Made by a program: the position numbers and the translations under genes. The notes under the pieces were generated by a model. That model saw nothing but the letters and a program-made list of their open reading frames with translations. It had not been told where the DNA came from and did no database searches. Positions 18,301 to 26,938 of a stretch of DNA of 64,000 nucleotides are shown here, in pieces (positions within the stretch are counted from its first letter, which is position 1; every line of letters begins with the position of its first letter). Origin of the DNA: Bacillota bacterium (lineage in GTDB: Bacteria > Bacillota > Dehalobacteriia > UBA4068 > UBA4997); contig JAETNY010000004.1 in NCBI GenBank assembly GCA_021771915.1, forward strand, positions 1-64,000, in the 5' to 3' direction.

Positions 18301-21300
18301 ATTACACCAGCCCTACGGTTATTAACGCCGTTTACAGCGGTTTAGCCAGACTGGGATTTGCAAACGGCAAAATACTGGAGCCTGCCTGTGGGGTGGGTAA
18401 TTTTTTTGGCCTGCTGCCGGAGCCAATGCAGCAAAGTAAACTTTATGGCGTAGAGCTGGACAGACTGACCGGCAGAATTGCCAGGCAACTTTACCCAAAT
18501 GCTAATATCCAGATTAAGGGGTTTGAGCAAACCAACTTTAATGACAATTCCTTTGACGTGGCCGTTGGCAATGTGCCTTTCGGCAATTATAGCGTAAACG
18601 ATAAGCCATACAATAAGCTGGGGTTTAGTATTCACAACTACTTTTTCGCCAAGGCGCTGGATAAAATCCACCCCGGCGGTGTGCTGGCTCTGGTTAGCAG
18701 CCGCTACACTATGGACGCTAAAGACAGCAGGGTGCGGCGTTATCTGGCGGAGCGGGCGGATTTGCTGGGGGCAATCCGGCTGCCCAATAACGCTTTCAAG
18801 AAAAACGCCGGAACGGAGGTTGTATCGGATATTATCTTCCTGCAAAAGAGGGAGCAGCTACGAGATTTATCCGATAAAACGCCGGAATGGGTAGAGGTTG
18901 GCGAAACAGATAATGGTTTCAAGATAAACCAATACTTTATAGATAACCCGGAGCAGGTTTTGGGTGAAACAGCAGCCGTCAGCACTCAATACGCCAGTCA
19001 GGATTATACGGTCAATCCCCTGCCCGGCGTGTTTCTGGCGGAACAGCTGCCTGCCGCTTTGGAGAATATCCGAGGCCAATATATTCCTGCCGAACAGGAT
19101 ATTGAAGTTGAACAAACTGCCGAAACTTCTGATGTAGATTTAGCAGAAGTACAGCCTAAAAACTACTCTTTTGTTGTTGCCAATAATGAGGTTTACTACT
19201 GCCTTAACAATAATCTGGTAAAGCAGGATTTAAGCAATACCGCTAAAGAGCGGATTAAAGCATTAGTCCAGCTTCGGGATTGCACTCAGCAGCTTATCTC
19301 AATGCAGATGGACGAGGATATGCCGGATACTCCAATCCAAAACCAGCAGGCGGAATTAAACCGTCTTTACGATAGCTTTAACGCTAAATTTGGACTCATC
19401 AACGACCGGGCTAACCGGCTGGCTTTTTCCGAGGATAGTTCCTACTATTTGTTATGCGCTTTGGAAATTCTGGACGACGAAAATAAATTGAAATGCAAAG
19501 CGGATATGTTCACTAAACGCACTATCCGGCCATATAAAGCGCCGGAGCGAGTGGATACGGCGGCGGAGGCGCTGGCTGTTTCTATCGCTGAAAAAGCCAG
19601 AGTGGATTTGGCATATATGAGCCAACTTTCCGGTAAAACGATGGATGAGATTACCTCAGATTTGCGTGGCGTTATCTTCCAGAACCCGGCAAATAATTTG
19701 TGGCAGACTGCCGACGAGTACCTGTCCGGTAATGTGCGGCATAAGCTAAAGGTTGCCGAATTTGCCGCTGGGGATAATCCGGCATTTACAGTCAATGTGG
19801 AGGCTTTGCGTCAGGTGCAGCCCAAGGATTTGGAGGCGCAGGAGATAGAGGTACGGCTTGGCGCCACCTGGATAGATAAGGAATATTTCCAGCAGTTTAT
19901 GTGGGAGGTTCTGGAAACGCCGGGATATTTGCGAGATAAAATAACCATAGACTACTCTACCCATACGGCGGAGTGGCATATTAACAGCAAAAATGCCGTA
20001 TCCGGCAACGATGTGGCGGCTTACAACACCTACGGCACAGACCGGGCTAACGCCTACAAAATATTGGAGGACAGTCTTAATTTGCGTGACGTGCGGATTT
20101 ACGATACGGTTGAGGACGCTGACGGCAGCAAAAAGCGGGTATTCAACGCCAAAGAAACCACGTTGGCTGCTCAAAAGCAACAGGCTTTAAGAGAGGCTTT
20201 CAAGGATTGGATTTGGCGGGAGCCGGAGCGGCGGGACAAACTGGTGCGGCAGTACAACGAGGAAATGAATTGTTTTCGCCCCAGGGAATATGACGGCAGC
20301 CATATTAAATTTGTAGGAATGAACCCGGAAATAACCTTGCGGGAACACCAGATAAACGCTATTGCCAGAGTAATCTATGGCGGCAACACCCTGCTGGCCC
20401 ACGAGGTAGGAGCAGGCAAAACCTTTGAAATGGTGGCGGCGGCTATGGAGAGCAAGCGTCTGGGACTGTGCCATAAATCGTTATTTGTGGTGCCAAACCA
20501 TCTGGTGGAGCAATGGTCGGCGGAGATTTTGCGGCTTTACCCGGCGGCAAAAGTGCTGATAACCACCAAAAAGGACTTTGAAAAAAGCAACCGCAAAAAA
20601 TTCTGCGCCCGGATTGCTACTGGGAATTATGATGCGGTCATCATCGGCCAGAGCCAGTTTGAGAAAATCCCAATCAGCCCGGAGCGGCAAACAAATCTGC
20701 TGGAGGAGCAGATTGAGGAAATAACCCTGGGTATTGCCGAAATGAAAGCCAATAACCAGGAGCGTTTCAGTATTAAACAGTTGGAAATTACCAAAAAGCG
20801 CTTGCAGGATAAGCTGGAGAAAATACAGGCGCAAGCGGCAACACATAAGGACAGTGTTATTTATTTTGAGGAATTGGGCGTTGACCGAATGTTTGTGGAC
20901 GAAAGCGACAACTATAAGAACCTCTTTCTCTATACTAAAATGCGCAATGTGGCCGGTCTGTCCACTACCGACGCTCAAAAATCCTCGGATATGTTTGCCA
21001 AGTGCCGCTATCTGGACGAACTGACCGGCGGCAAGGGAGTTATCTTTGCCACAGGCACCCCAATTTCCAATTCAATGACGGAAATGTATACCATTCAGCG
21101 GTATTTGCAATATGACCGCTTGCAGGAAATGGGTATGGGGCATTTTGACTGCTGGGCTTCAAGGTTTGGCGAAACCACCACCACGCTGGAGTTAGCCCCG
21201 GAGGGTACGGGGTATAGAGCCAGAACCAGATTTGCCAAATTCTTCAATCTACCGGAGTTGATGTCAATATTCCGGGAAGTGGCCGACATTAAAACGGCTG

Positions 21301-22958
21301 ACCAGCTTAATCTGCCTACTCCGGAGGTGGAGTACCATACGCTGGCTGCCAAACCTACCGAACACCAGCAAATTATGGTGCAAGAATTATCTAAAAGAGC
21401 CGAGGCAATCCATAATGGAAGAGTTGAGCCGGAAATAGATAATATGCTTAAAGTTACTTCTGATGGCAGAAAGTTGGGCTTAGACCAGCGAATAATCAAT
21501 CCCAATCTTCCTGATGAGGAAAACACCAAGGTCAATATGTGCGTGGCGAACGTGCTGAAATACTGGCGTGAGGGCGAAAAGGACAAGCTGACGCAGCTGG
21601 TTTTCTGCGATATATCCACACCGCAGGCCGGTGTGAAATCCGATATAAACATAGACAATGAGCCTATTTTTAGCAATGTTTATGCGGATATTAAGCGCAA
21701 GCTAATTGTCGGCGGTATGCAGCAGGAACAGGTGGCGTTTATCCACGAGGCCAAAACAGATATTCAGAAAAAGGAACTGTTTGCTAAAGTACGCTCCGGT
21801 CAGGTTAGGGTTTTAATTGGCAGCACCGCCAAAATGGGAGCCGGAACCAATGTGCAGGACAGGCTTATTGCCAGCCACGATTTAGATTGCCCCTGGCGGC
21901 CACGAGATTTAATCCAGCGTGAGGGGCGTATTCGCCGGCAGGGCAATATGAATAAGCAGGTTCACGTTTGTCGTTATGTAACAGAGGCCACATTCGACGC
22001 TTATTTGTGGCAAACCATTGAGAATAAACAGAAATTTATCTCTCAGATTATGACTTCCAAAAGCCCTGTGCGCAGTTGTGAAGATGTGGACGAGGCTGCC
22101 CTCTCCTATGCCGAGATTAAAGCTTTATGCGCCGGTGATCCTCGTATTAAGGAGCGTATGGAATTAGACGTGGAAGTTAATAAGCTGAAAATTATGAAAG
22201 CCAGCCACCAAAGCCAGCAGTATCGCCTGCAAGACCGCCTGATTAAGTATTTCCCGGAGCAGATTGCCGCTAAAGAAGCGATTTTGGCTGCTTTGCAAAA
22301 AGACAAAACAACTGCAGAAAATAACCGGCAGCCCAAAGAGGGCTTTGTTGGTATGGAAATTGGCGGCGTAACATATCACGAGAAAGACAAAGCCGGAACA
22401 GCTTTGCTGGAAAAATGTAAAAGCTATGTCAGTCTGGAGGCAAGCAAAATTGGCAGTTACCGGGGCTTTAATATGTATCTCTCCAGAGAGGGTTTTCGGC
22501 AGGATTTAACGATAACCCTTAAAGGCGCTATGGAGCATAAGGTGGAGCTAGGCACAGATATTCGGGGCAATATTATCCGCCTGGATAATGCTTTAGCCCA
22601 GATAGATAAACGCATTGCCGATGTGCAGAATACTTTGGCTAATCTGCACCAGCAGCAGGAGGCGGCTAAAGCCGAGATTGGCAAACCCTTTGAATTTGAG
22701 GTCGAATTGAGCCAAAAAAACGCCCGGCTAATTGAATTGGATATGGAACTCAATATGGATATGCAGCCGTCGGAGCCGGAACAACAGCAGGAACAATCCG
22801 AGCCGCCAGAACCAACGGCGGAAATTAAGGAGCCGGAGCCAGCTTTAGCGCAAAGAGCCAGAACCTCAATTCTGGAGAGGCTGCGCCAACCCCTGCCACC
22901 CCGGCCGGAGATGACCGCTAAAGTTACTAAGCCAAAAAGTTACGCTATGGAGTTATAA
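15363..22958 (+). CDS. Giant N6-adenine methylase-like / SNF2-like helicase fusion
   Basis: 2,531 residues from ATG 15,363 (ggaggtgat at good spacing). The N-terminal block resembles ArdC-like/antirestriction N-terminal regions of ICE proteins. A methylase core has motif I EPACGVGNF (about 1006) and NVPFGN (about 1070) in place of NPPY. The helicase core has EVGAGKT (1681-1687), VDESDN as motif II (1845) and QREGRIRRQG as motif VI (2185). Such proteins are hallmark genes of clostridial ICEs, thought to protect or remodel incoming DNA; activity is unproven. Residues 257-374 are a low-complexity linker over which a second gene (tnpV) is encoded. The C terminus repeats the Glu/Pro-rich ILERL tail also seen in the next gene. 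Confidence 0.88.
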   Translation: MINKVQSYAMLSGQTARQITASREQWTDFLRLSGRLYKYPFAEQLLIYAQRPEAKACAEYDFWNSRMQRYVRRGSKGIALIDESGSQPRLKYVFDVSDTGGRRKPYLWQYDETKHQDVVGAALEQEYGVSAENGLAGQLRSIAAGMAEEYWRQNQEDILSEVYGSALSRLPREDIAAGYLEAAEVSIAYTLLSRCGLEADSYFTHEEFLSIFDFNTPATVATLGAAVSDCSEQVLRQIEVVVKNYEREHISERIEENDKIELPTGGRLSVAGVEYERRSDETAGQIRTAAAGLSEEAQANSLDGAASGGSVAQPPAGDRGNGQTPVGADNAGFDGGRRSRRKPQSRKSPAMGGADEQPAPTGGRDNSSGADISIGSAEVGSQTVQLSLFDLSTIPSEQQQRAAIAKAAPVLFKQKFSQEETDNVLRFGCNERNARMEIAAEFSKQKPLADKAAYLQNLFEGGHGFLNDDGNISVWFADEGIRLMRNGSVRYDNRAQIIPWQQAAERIDELLSAGEFASELEIAGALGYERKRIASDLWDIARDLSDEGKKQGLFSFIRVEVEAVSGGFPEEVEKLSQMLAEPEQLSQIIAEYSGFAKAYSQNRKVMRFRPNTAKGMAARLADLQLPRLEYGSKMPELPDVEQFITEDELAAALSYYSRSDSSRHRIYSFFREPHTAKEKADFLKKEYGIGERSGALPGSFSSFENYDAKGIRYSKSNCPDVMLSWNNVVKRLDKLITDGRYISAEELAQWMEQAELTQPAPEAGQTPDIEISKSEIIEPEAVQMPEVTKEQKPLTDTKTQYKVGDMVYLENTAFVIEKIDQWDVSLLDHTLIYPIFRSENKENFERLLQQDERNNYLFNIEETVSKTADIEVVEPEVEVMPTTASVGNYAIWNSDLGVGGVKTKYAMNVAAIKTLKQIEQENRQATPEEQEILSQYVGWGALPEVFDSTKENWQTEYAELKSLLTDAEYIAARGSVLNAHYTSPTVINAVYSGLARLGFANGKILEPACGVGNFFGLLPEPMQQSKLYGVELDRLTGRIARQLYPNANIQIKGFEQTNFNDNSFDVAVGNVPFGNYSVNDKPYNKLGFSIHNYFFAKALDKIHPGGVLALVSSRYTMDAKDSRVRRYLAERADLLGAIRLPNNAFKKNAGTEVVSDIIFLQKREQLRDLSDKTPEWVEVGETDNGFKINQYFIDNPEQVLGETAAVSTQYASQDYTVNPLPGVFLAEQLPAALENIRGQYIPAEQDIEVEQTAETSDVDLAEVQPKNYSFVVANNEVYYCLNNNLVKQDLSNTAKERIKALVQLRDCTQQLISMQMDEDMPDTPIQNQQAELNRLYDSFNAKFGLINDRANRLAFSEDSSYYLLCALEILDDENKLKCKADMFTKRTIRPYKAPERVDTAAEALAVSIAEKARVDLAYMSQLSGKTMDEITSDLRGVIFQNPANNLWQTADEYLSGNVRHKLKVAEFAAGDNPAFTVNVEALRQVQPKDLEAQEIEVRLGATWIDKEYFQQFMWEVLETPGYLRDKITIDYSTHTAEWHINSKNAVSGNDVAAYNTYGTDRANAYKILEDSLNLRDVRIYDTVEDADGSKKRVFNAKETTLAAQKQQALREAFKDWIWREPERRDKLVRQYNEEMNCFRPREYDGSHIKFVGMNPEITLREHQINAIARVIYGGNTLLAHEVGAGKTFEMVAAAMESKRLGLCHKSLFVVPNHLVEQWSAEILRLYPAAKVLITTKKDFEKSNRKKFCARIATGNYDAVIIGQSQFEKIPISPERQTNLLEEQIEEITLGIAEMKANNQERFSIKQLEITKKRLQDKLEKIQAQAATHKDSVIYFEELGVDRMFVDESDNYKNLFLYTKMRNVAGLSTTDAQKSSDMFAKCRYLDELTGGKGVIFATGTPISNSMTEMYTIQRYLQYDRLQEMGMGHFDCWASRFGETTTTLELAPEGTGYRARTRFAKFFNLPELMSIFREVADIKTADQLNLPTPEVEYHTLAAKPTEHQQIMVQELSKRAEAIHNGRVEPEIDNMLKVTSDGRKLGLDQRIINPNLPDEENTKVNMCVANVLKYWREGEKDKLTQLVFCDISTPQAGVKSDINIDNEPIFSNVYADIKRKLIVGGMQQEQVAFIHEAKTDIQKKELFAKVRSGQVRVLIGSTAKMGAGTNVQDRLIASHDLDCPWRPRDLIQREGRIRRQGNMNKQVHVCRYVTEATFDAYLWQTIENKQKFISQIMTSKSPVRSCEDVDEAALSYAEIKALCAGDPRIKERMELDVEVNKLKIMKASHQSQQYRLQDRLIKYFPEQIAAKEAILAALQKDKTTAENNRQPKEGFVGMEIGGVTYHEKDKAGTALLEKCKSYVSLEASKIGSYRGFNMYLSREGFRQDLTITLKGAMEHKVELGTDIRGNIIRLDNALAQIDKRIADVQNTLANLHQQQEAAKAEIGKPFEFEVELSQKNARLIELDMELNMDMQPSEPEQQQEQSEPPEPTAEIKEPEPALAQRARTSILERLRQPLPPRPEMTAKVTKPKSYAMEL
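16132..16485 (+). CDS. tnpV: TnpV-like protein, nested inside the methylase/helicase gene
   Basis: A 117-residue frame from ATG 16,132, with aaagga 8 bases before it. It reads LNYQQVGDYLLPEL, a KPLGKYALLRRDYLKKHRP stretch, then QWVGLMNSLHQQAEEI, which is the TnpV pattern known from Tn4451-type and many other clostridial elements (function unknown). It lies wholly within the larger gene in a different frame. The larger frame is a Gly/Ala/Arg/Gln-rich linker over the same bases, while the TnpV frame is an ordinary globular helical protein, so I take both frames as coding. Confidence 0.75.
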   Translation: MTKLNYQQVGDYLLPELSMSEEAMKPLGKYALLRRDYLKKHRPTLWTALQVEGQLHSHLLEIEETAKRRLEQIMQDLTEAAGADENLKAENPLQWVGLMNSLHQQAEEIILRELILA

Positions 22959-22980
22959 AGAATTGGAGGAATTTCAATAT

Positions 22981-23838
22981 ATGAAAGATATAAATGAAAT
23001 GAGTAATGAAGAATTAAATCAAGCCTTATCTGAAGAAATGCGAGCCGAACAGGATAAATTCCGGGAGTGGCTGGAAAGTCAGACGGCGGTGGAGGCGCTT
23101 AAACACGCCTATGAGTATATTATCCGGGAGGATATTCTTATAGCTTTAACTGATAGCGATTTGTCTCAAACGCAGGTTAAGGCACTGCTGCAAAATTCCT
23201 GTACTTTAGATGATATTTATAAGGATTGGGACAAACAGGAAACCGGCTTTATGCAGGATATTCGGGATACCATTGAAGAGCGGGCTAATATTTTTATTAA
23301 GCAGGAGCAGGAAAAGCTTATGCAGTATGCTAACGTGCCGGTATATAATCAGACATATGAATATGCTAAAATCCATAACGAATGCGATTGGTGCCTGCAA
23401 TCACATCAGGCGGATGTGGCCTGCGGTCAGGCCATAGAGGCGGCTATAAATAAAAATTATTCGGGTAGTTCTTTGGATACGGACGAGGCAATACGAGAGG
23501 TTCTGCCTCGCTTTGGCAGGGAACGATTAAATTTTGTGCTGGCTAATATGGTGCGTAATCTGGCTTGGGACGGCAGAATTTCTGAAGCCAATAAGGAATG
23601 GGCTAAAAGCGTTCCAGCGCCGATAGATGAGAAACGCAGTCGGAAATTTATTGCTTTTAAGGTTCACCCCGGTTTGCTGAATTTGTTTGCGGATGATGTT
23701 AGAAAGCTGGAGCCAGCAGTTAGGCAGGAACAGGTAAAAACCAAACCCTCCATTTTGGAGAGATTACAGCAGCCCAAGCCGCCGATACAACCCTCTAAAT
23801 CTACTCCCACTAAAAAGCGCAGAGAGCCGGAGTTATAA
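22981..23838 (+). CDS. DUF3848/DUF3849 domain protein
   Basis: 285 residues from ATG 22,981 (ggagga site). The N-terminal half (EEMRAEQDKFREWL, then REDILIAL and YKDWDKQETG) matches the DUF3848 pattern, and the second half (VPVYNQTYEYAKIHNE, SHQADVACGQAIEAAI) matches DUF3849. Both occur almost only in ICEs next to the methylase/helicase gene. The tail SILERLQQPKPP repeats the C-terminal tail of the preceding giant protein, suggesting a shared interaction peptide. Function unknown. Confidence 0.8.
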   Translation: MKDINEMSNEELNQALSEEMRAEQDKFREWLESQTAVEALKHAYEYIIREDILIALTDSDLSQTQVKALLQNSCTLDDIYKDWDKQETGFMQDIRDTIEERANIFIKQEQEKLMQYANVPVYNQTYEYAKIHNECDWCLQSHQADVACGQAIEAAINKNYSGSSLDTDEAIREVLPRFGRERLNFVLANMVRNLAWDGRISEANKEWAKSVPAPIDEKRSRKFIAFKVHPGLLNLFADDVRKLEPAVRQEQVKTKPSILERLQQPKPPIQPSKSTPTKKRREPEL

Positions 23839-23841
23839 TTT

Positions 23842-24183
23842 ATGGCTGAAAAAAGAGAGCGTGAAGTGCAGCTTAAATTCCGGGTAACGCCGGAGGAAAG
23901 AGAGCTTATTGAGCATAAGATGGCTTTGCTGGGAACCAATAATATGGCGGCTTATCTGCGGAAAATGGCCATTGACGGATACATTGTTAATCTTGATTTG
24001 CCGGAGTTAAGGGAGTTAATTTCCCTGCTCCGGCACTCCTCTAATAATCTAAATCAGCTGACGAAAAGAGTTCACGAAACCGGGCGTTTTTATGATGCGG
24101 ATTTAGAGGATTTGCGGCAAAGTTTTGAGCGCCTTTGGGATATGGCGGATAAGCTGTTAAAGGGGTTGGCAAAAATAAAGTGA
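23842..24183 (+). CDS. mobC: MobC-type relaxosome accessory protein
   Basis: 113 residues. The N-terminal part (VQLKFRVTPEERELIEHKM) is a ribbon-helix-helix DNA-binding fold and the rest (LRHSSNNLNQLTKRVHETG) is the MobC signature. MobC binds oriT and helps the relaxase to open and nick it. It starts three bases after the previous stop. In most elements of this kind the relaxase follows directly; here a 1-kb AT-rich gene is inserted between them. Confidence 0.85.
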   Translation: MAEKREREVQLKFRVTPEERELIEHKMALLGTNNMAAYLRKMAIDGYIVNLDLPELRELISLLRHSSNNLNQLTKRVHETGRFYDADLEDLRQSFERLWDMADKLLKGLAKIK

Positions 24184-24202
24184 AAAAAATTATAAACTAT
24201 TA

Positions 24203-24231
24203 TTTCATAAACAGAAAAAAAGTATTATAAT
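24203..24231 (+). promoter_or_regulatory. Sigma-A-like promoter of the AT-rich cargo gene
   Basis: A weak -35 (tttcat, 24,203-24,208), a 17-base spacer and a perfect -10 (tataat, 24,226-24,231) lie directly after mobC. It would allow transcription independent of the transfer operon. The region is AT-rich, so chance matches are easy. Confidence 0.4.
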
Positions 24232-24268
24232 TAAGTTAAAATATTAGCAGGATAAGGAGCAAATGTTT

Positions 24269-25291
24269 ATGGAGATAATGGAATGGGTTTTTGAAAATCT
24301 AAATTACAAGAACAAGTCAGGTAAGATAGCCATATTTGTATTATATGTAATATACTTTTTCAATTTACTATTTATGGTTTTAACTCAACAAAAGATGGAT
24401 TATGGTACATTTTTGGTACAGTTATTTTTTTTAATAATTATAACTATATGGATTTATATGGCACCTTATTTTTATAATGATATTTTAAGTTTGAAGAGTT
24501 TATTTACAAATAATGATGAATATAATAGTGAATATAACAAAATGAAAAATAAAATTTATCTATTTAAATTTAAGGACAACAGTTCTATTTGCAAAATAAT
24601 AAAGCTAGTTTACATTATAATTGGAATTGTTATTCTATTATATGAACTTTATTATTTTTATATATATTATGAATGTCAATTAAATTTTAATAATTTTTTT
24701 GCGATTGTTTTAGTGGTAGTGTCATTTTTGTTAAATTTTTCAAGTTATTATTTAAGTTTAGAATTAACTTATCTTATAAGGAATATTTCCAAATTAAGCA
24801 ATTTAAAATATAACATATTTATTCCATCTAGCACATATGAATTTGTAAAATTGAAAAAGAATGTTGATAATGCTTCAATCGTTTTTCTTATTATTGTTGT
24901 CCTTTATAATCTTTCTTATATAACTTTATTAATTGCTAGGACTAACCAAAACAATACATTAGAAATTTTATCTGCTTTATGCTTTCTAATATTTAGTATA
25001 TTTAGTTGTTTTTATGCTACGGTATTACCAAAATATTACCTTTATCAGCTTTTTTTTAATTGGAAAGAATTATCATTAAAGAAGTTTCAAGAAAAACTTT
25101 ATAATACAATGGAGAATAAAAGCTCTTATAAGCAAATTGAAAAAATAGTAAGAAAAATCAATCGATTGAATAATGATAAAGTAGAATTTGGCTTAGTAAG
25201 TAAATTTGGAACAATAGTTGGTTTAAGTACAATAATATATAATTTTATACAAATTTCTTCTTTGATAAAAGAAACGATAAATGGGTGGTGA
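24269..25291 (+). CDS. AT-rich multi-spanning membrane protein of unknown function
   Basis: 340 residues from ATG 24,269 (aaggag nine bases before; ATG 24,263 is too close to it). I see about six membrane segments in the first 270 residues and a last hydrophobic stretch at the C terminus, with a charged helical part (about 275-315) between. Two 60-base lines that I counted have 17% and 22% G+C, against 48% in a line of the relaxase gene; Asn, Ile, Tyr and Lys are abundant. It splits the usual mobC-relaxase pair and overlaps the relaxase start by 11 bases. I recognise no family. Exclusion, defence or toxin-immunity roles fit such a place, without direct evidence. Confidence 0.7.
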   Translation: MEIMEWVFENLNYKNKSGKIAIFVLYVIYFFNLLFMVLTQQKMDYGTFLVQLFFLIIITIWIYMAPYFYNDILSLKSLFTNNDEYNSEYNKMKNKIYLFKFKDNSSICKIIKLVYIIIGIVILLYELYYFYIYYECQLNFNNFFAIVLVVVSFLLNFSSYYLSLELTYLIRNISKLSNLKYNIFIPSSTYEFVKLKKNVDNASIVFLIIVVLYNLSYITLLIARTNQNNTLEILSALCFLIFSIFSCFYATVLPKYYLYQLFFNWKELSLKKFQEKLYNTMENKSSYKQIEKIVRKINRLNNDKVEFGLVSKFGTIVGLSTIIYNFIQISSLIKETINGW

Positions 25292-26699
25292 TGTATATAC
25301 GGCAACGACAAGGTTTATTCCCCTGCACACAGGCAAAGGCCGTAAAGCTGGTAAAGCCATAAGTGAAATTATTGATTATGTGGAAAACCCGGAAAAGACG
25401 GATAACGGCAAACTTATCAGCAGCTATGAGTGCGACAGCCGAATTGCCGACGCTGAATTTGCTCTATCCCAAAGAATTTACCAAACCAAAAGCGGCAGGG
25501 AACAAAAAGAAAACGACGTTATAGCCTACCAGATAAGGCAGTCCTTTAAGCCGGGCGAGATAACCCCGGAGGAAGCCAACCGACTGGGCTATGAATTAGG
25601 AATGCGCTTTACCAAAGGACAACACGCCTTTATTGTCTGCACGCATATTGACCGCTGCCATATTCATAACCATATAATCTTTTGTTCTGCCAGTTTGGAC
25701 TGCACAAAAAAGTTTACTAATTTTTGGAACAGCGGTAAAGCAATACGCAGATTAAGCGATATTATTTGTATCGAGAATGGCTATTCGGTTATTGAGGAAC
25801 CAAAACGCCGCCGGGGTTTAAGTTACAACCGCTGGCAGGAGCAGCAGGGAATTGAAAATAAGACCTCGCATAGAGATATACTGCGGCAGGCCATAGATAA
25901 GGCTCTATCTCAAAAGCCCAAAGATTTTGACAAGCTGCTGAAGCTGTTGCAAACAGATAATATTGAGGTTAATAAGCGAGGCAAAAACTGGCGTTTGAAA
26001 GCGGCAGACTGGCAGCAGTTTGTCAGGTTAGACAGCCTGGGCGCTGGCTATGCCGAGGCTGAATTAGCAGCGGTTTTGGCTACCGGCCAAGCGATTAAAC
26101 CAAAGGAAAAAATAAATCTGCTGGTAGATATTCAGCGGAAATTGGCCGAGGGTAAAGGCGGCGCTTATTCCCGTTGGGCCAGCGTATTCAACTTAAAGCA
26201 GATGGCAAAAACATACAACTATCTGAATGAAAATAACCTGCTCAGCTATGAGGAATTGGCTGTTAAAACTGCGGCGGCCAGCGAGCGTTACAATGAGTTA
26301 TCCGGTCTGATCAAGATTGCGGAAAAACGAATGGCGGAGATTGCCGTCTTGAAAACGCATATTATCAATTACGCTAAAACCAGGGAAGTATATGTGGCGT
26401 ATCGCCAGGCCGGCTATTCCAAAAAGTTTGCCTCCGAACACGAAAGCGCCTTGCTGCTGCATAAGGCGGCGAAGCAGTTTTTTGACGAGGCCGGTTTGAA
26501 AAAGCTGCCCACTGTTAAAAGCTTGCAGGCCGAATATTCCCGGCTGCTAACGGATAAGAAAGCGGCTTATGGAGAATACCGGCAGGCCAGAGAGGAAATG
26601 AAAGAGCTTTTAACAGTTAAGGCCAATGTGGATAGTTTGCTGGAGATAGACGCAAACAAAGAAAAAATAAATCAGCGAGAGCCGGAGGCAAATCGTTGA
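25281..26699 (+). CDS. Relaxase / mobilization endonuclease (HUH type)
   Basis: 472 residues. The N-terminal relaxase domain has the metal-binding HUH motif HIDRCHIHNH at residues 122-131 and the family start (RFIPLHTGKGR, IIDYVENPEKT). It nicks oriT and is carried covalently on the transferred strand. The C-terminal half is helical and charged. The only in-frame ATG (25,281) overlaps the stop of the upstream AT-rich gene, and it lacks a clean ribosome site of its own, so translation is probably coupled. The conserved block begins six residues later, which suggests that the original start was changed by the insertion. Confidence 0.9.
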   Translation: MGGDVYTATTRFIPLHTGKGRKAGKAISEIIDYVENPEKTDNGKLISSYECDSRIADAEFALSQRIYQTKSGREQKENDVIAYQIRQSFKPGEITPEEANRLGYELGMRFTKGQHAFIVCTHIDRCHIHNHIIFCSASLDCTKKFTNFWNSGKAIRRLSDIICIENGYSVIEEPKRRRGLSYNRWQEQQGIENKTSHRDILRQAIDKALSQKPKDFDKLLKLLQTDNIEVNKRGKNWRLKAADWQQFVRLDSLGAGYAEAELAAVLATGQAIKPKEKINLLVDIQRKLAEGKGGAYSRWASVFNLKQMAKTYNYLNENNLLSYEELAVKTAAASERYNELSGLIKIAEKRMAEIAVLKTHIINYAKTREVYVAYRQAGYSKKFASEHESALLLHKAAKQFFDEAGLKKLPTVKSLQAEYSRLLTDKKAAYGEYRQAREEMKELLTVKANVDSLLEIDANKEKINQREPEANR

Positions 26700-26836
26700 G
26701 TTGTTAGCGAAGCAATACCGATTTCTGGTCTGGCGCAAGCCGGACTAAAAGCGTTTCAACCAAAGGCTGAAATGCGCAGCCGCCCAAACAAAGTTTGGGT
26801 GTTCAAAGGGGTTCGGGGGCGCTGCCCCTAAAAAGC

Positions 26837-26877
26837 AAATAGCACATCTGTATTTACGGCAGATGTGCTATTTTTGT
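26837..26877 (+). terminator. Terminator after the relaxase gene
   Basis: Arms aaatagcacatctg and cagatgtgctattt pair perfectly over 14 positions, followed by T residues; the opposite strand also carries T residues past the stem, so it may serve the convergent gene as well. The 137 bases before it (26,700-26,836) contain small hairpins (cccaaac/gtttggg and ggggc/gcccc) but no gene. Confidence 0.85.
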
Positions 26878-26938
26878 GTTTGGGTACCCAAACACAGTGC
26901 TTGCTAATCTTTTGTTAAAGAACTTTTAGGGCGTAATG

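Noticed and set aside
26700-26938. Right end of the ICE directly after the relaxase
   Set aside because: The KTR protein, the sigma-like regulator and the large serine recombinase, all typical of such elements, lie further right, and the cotJC break marks the end better.
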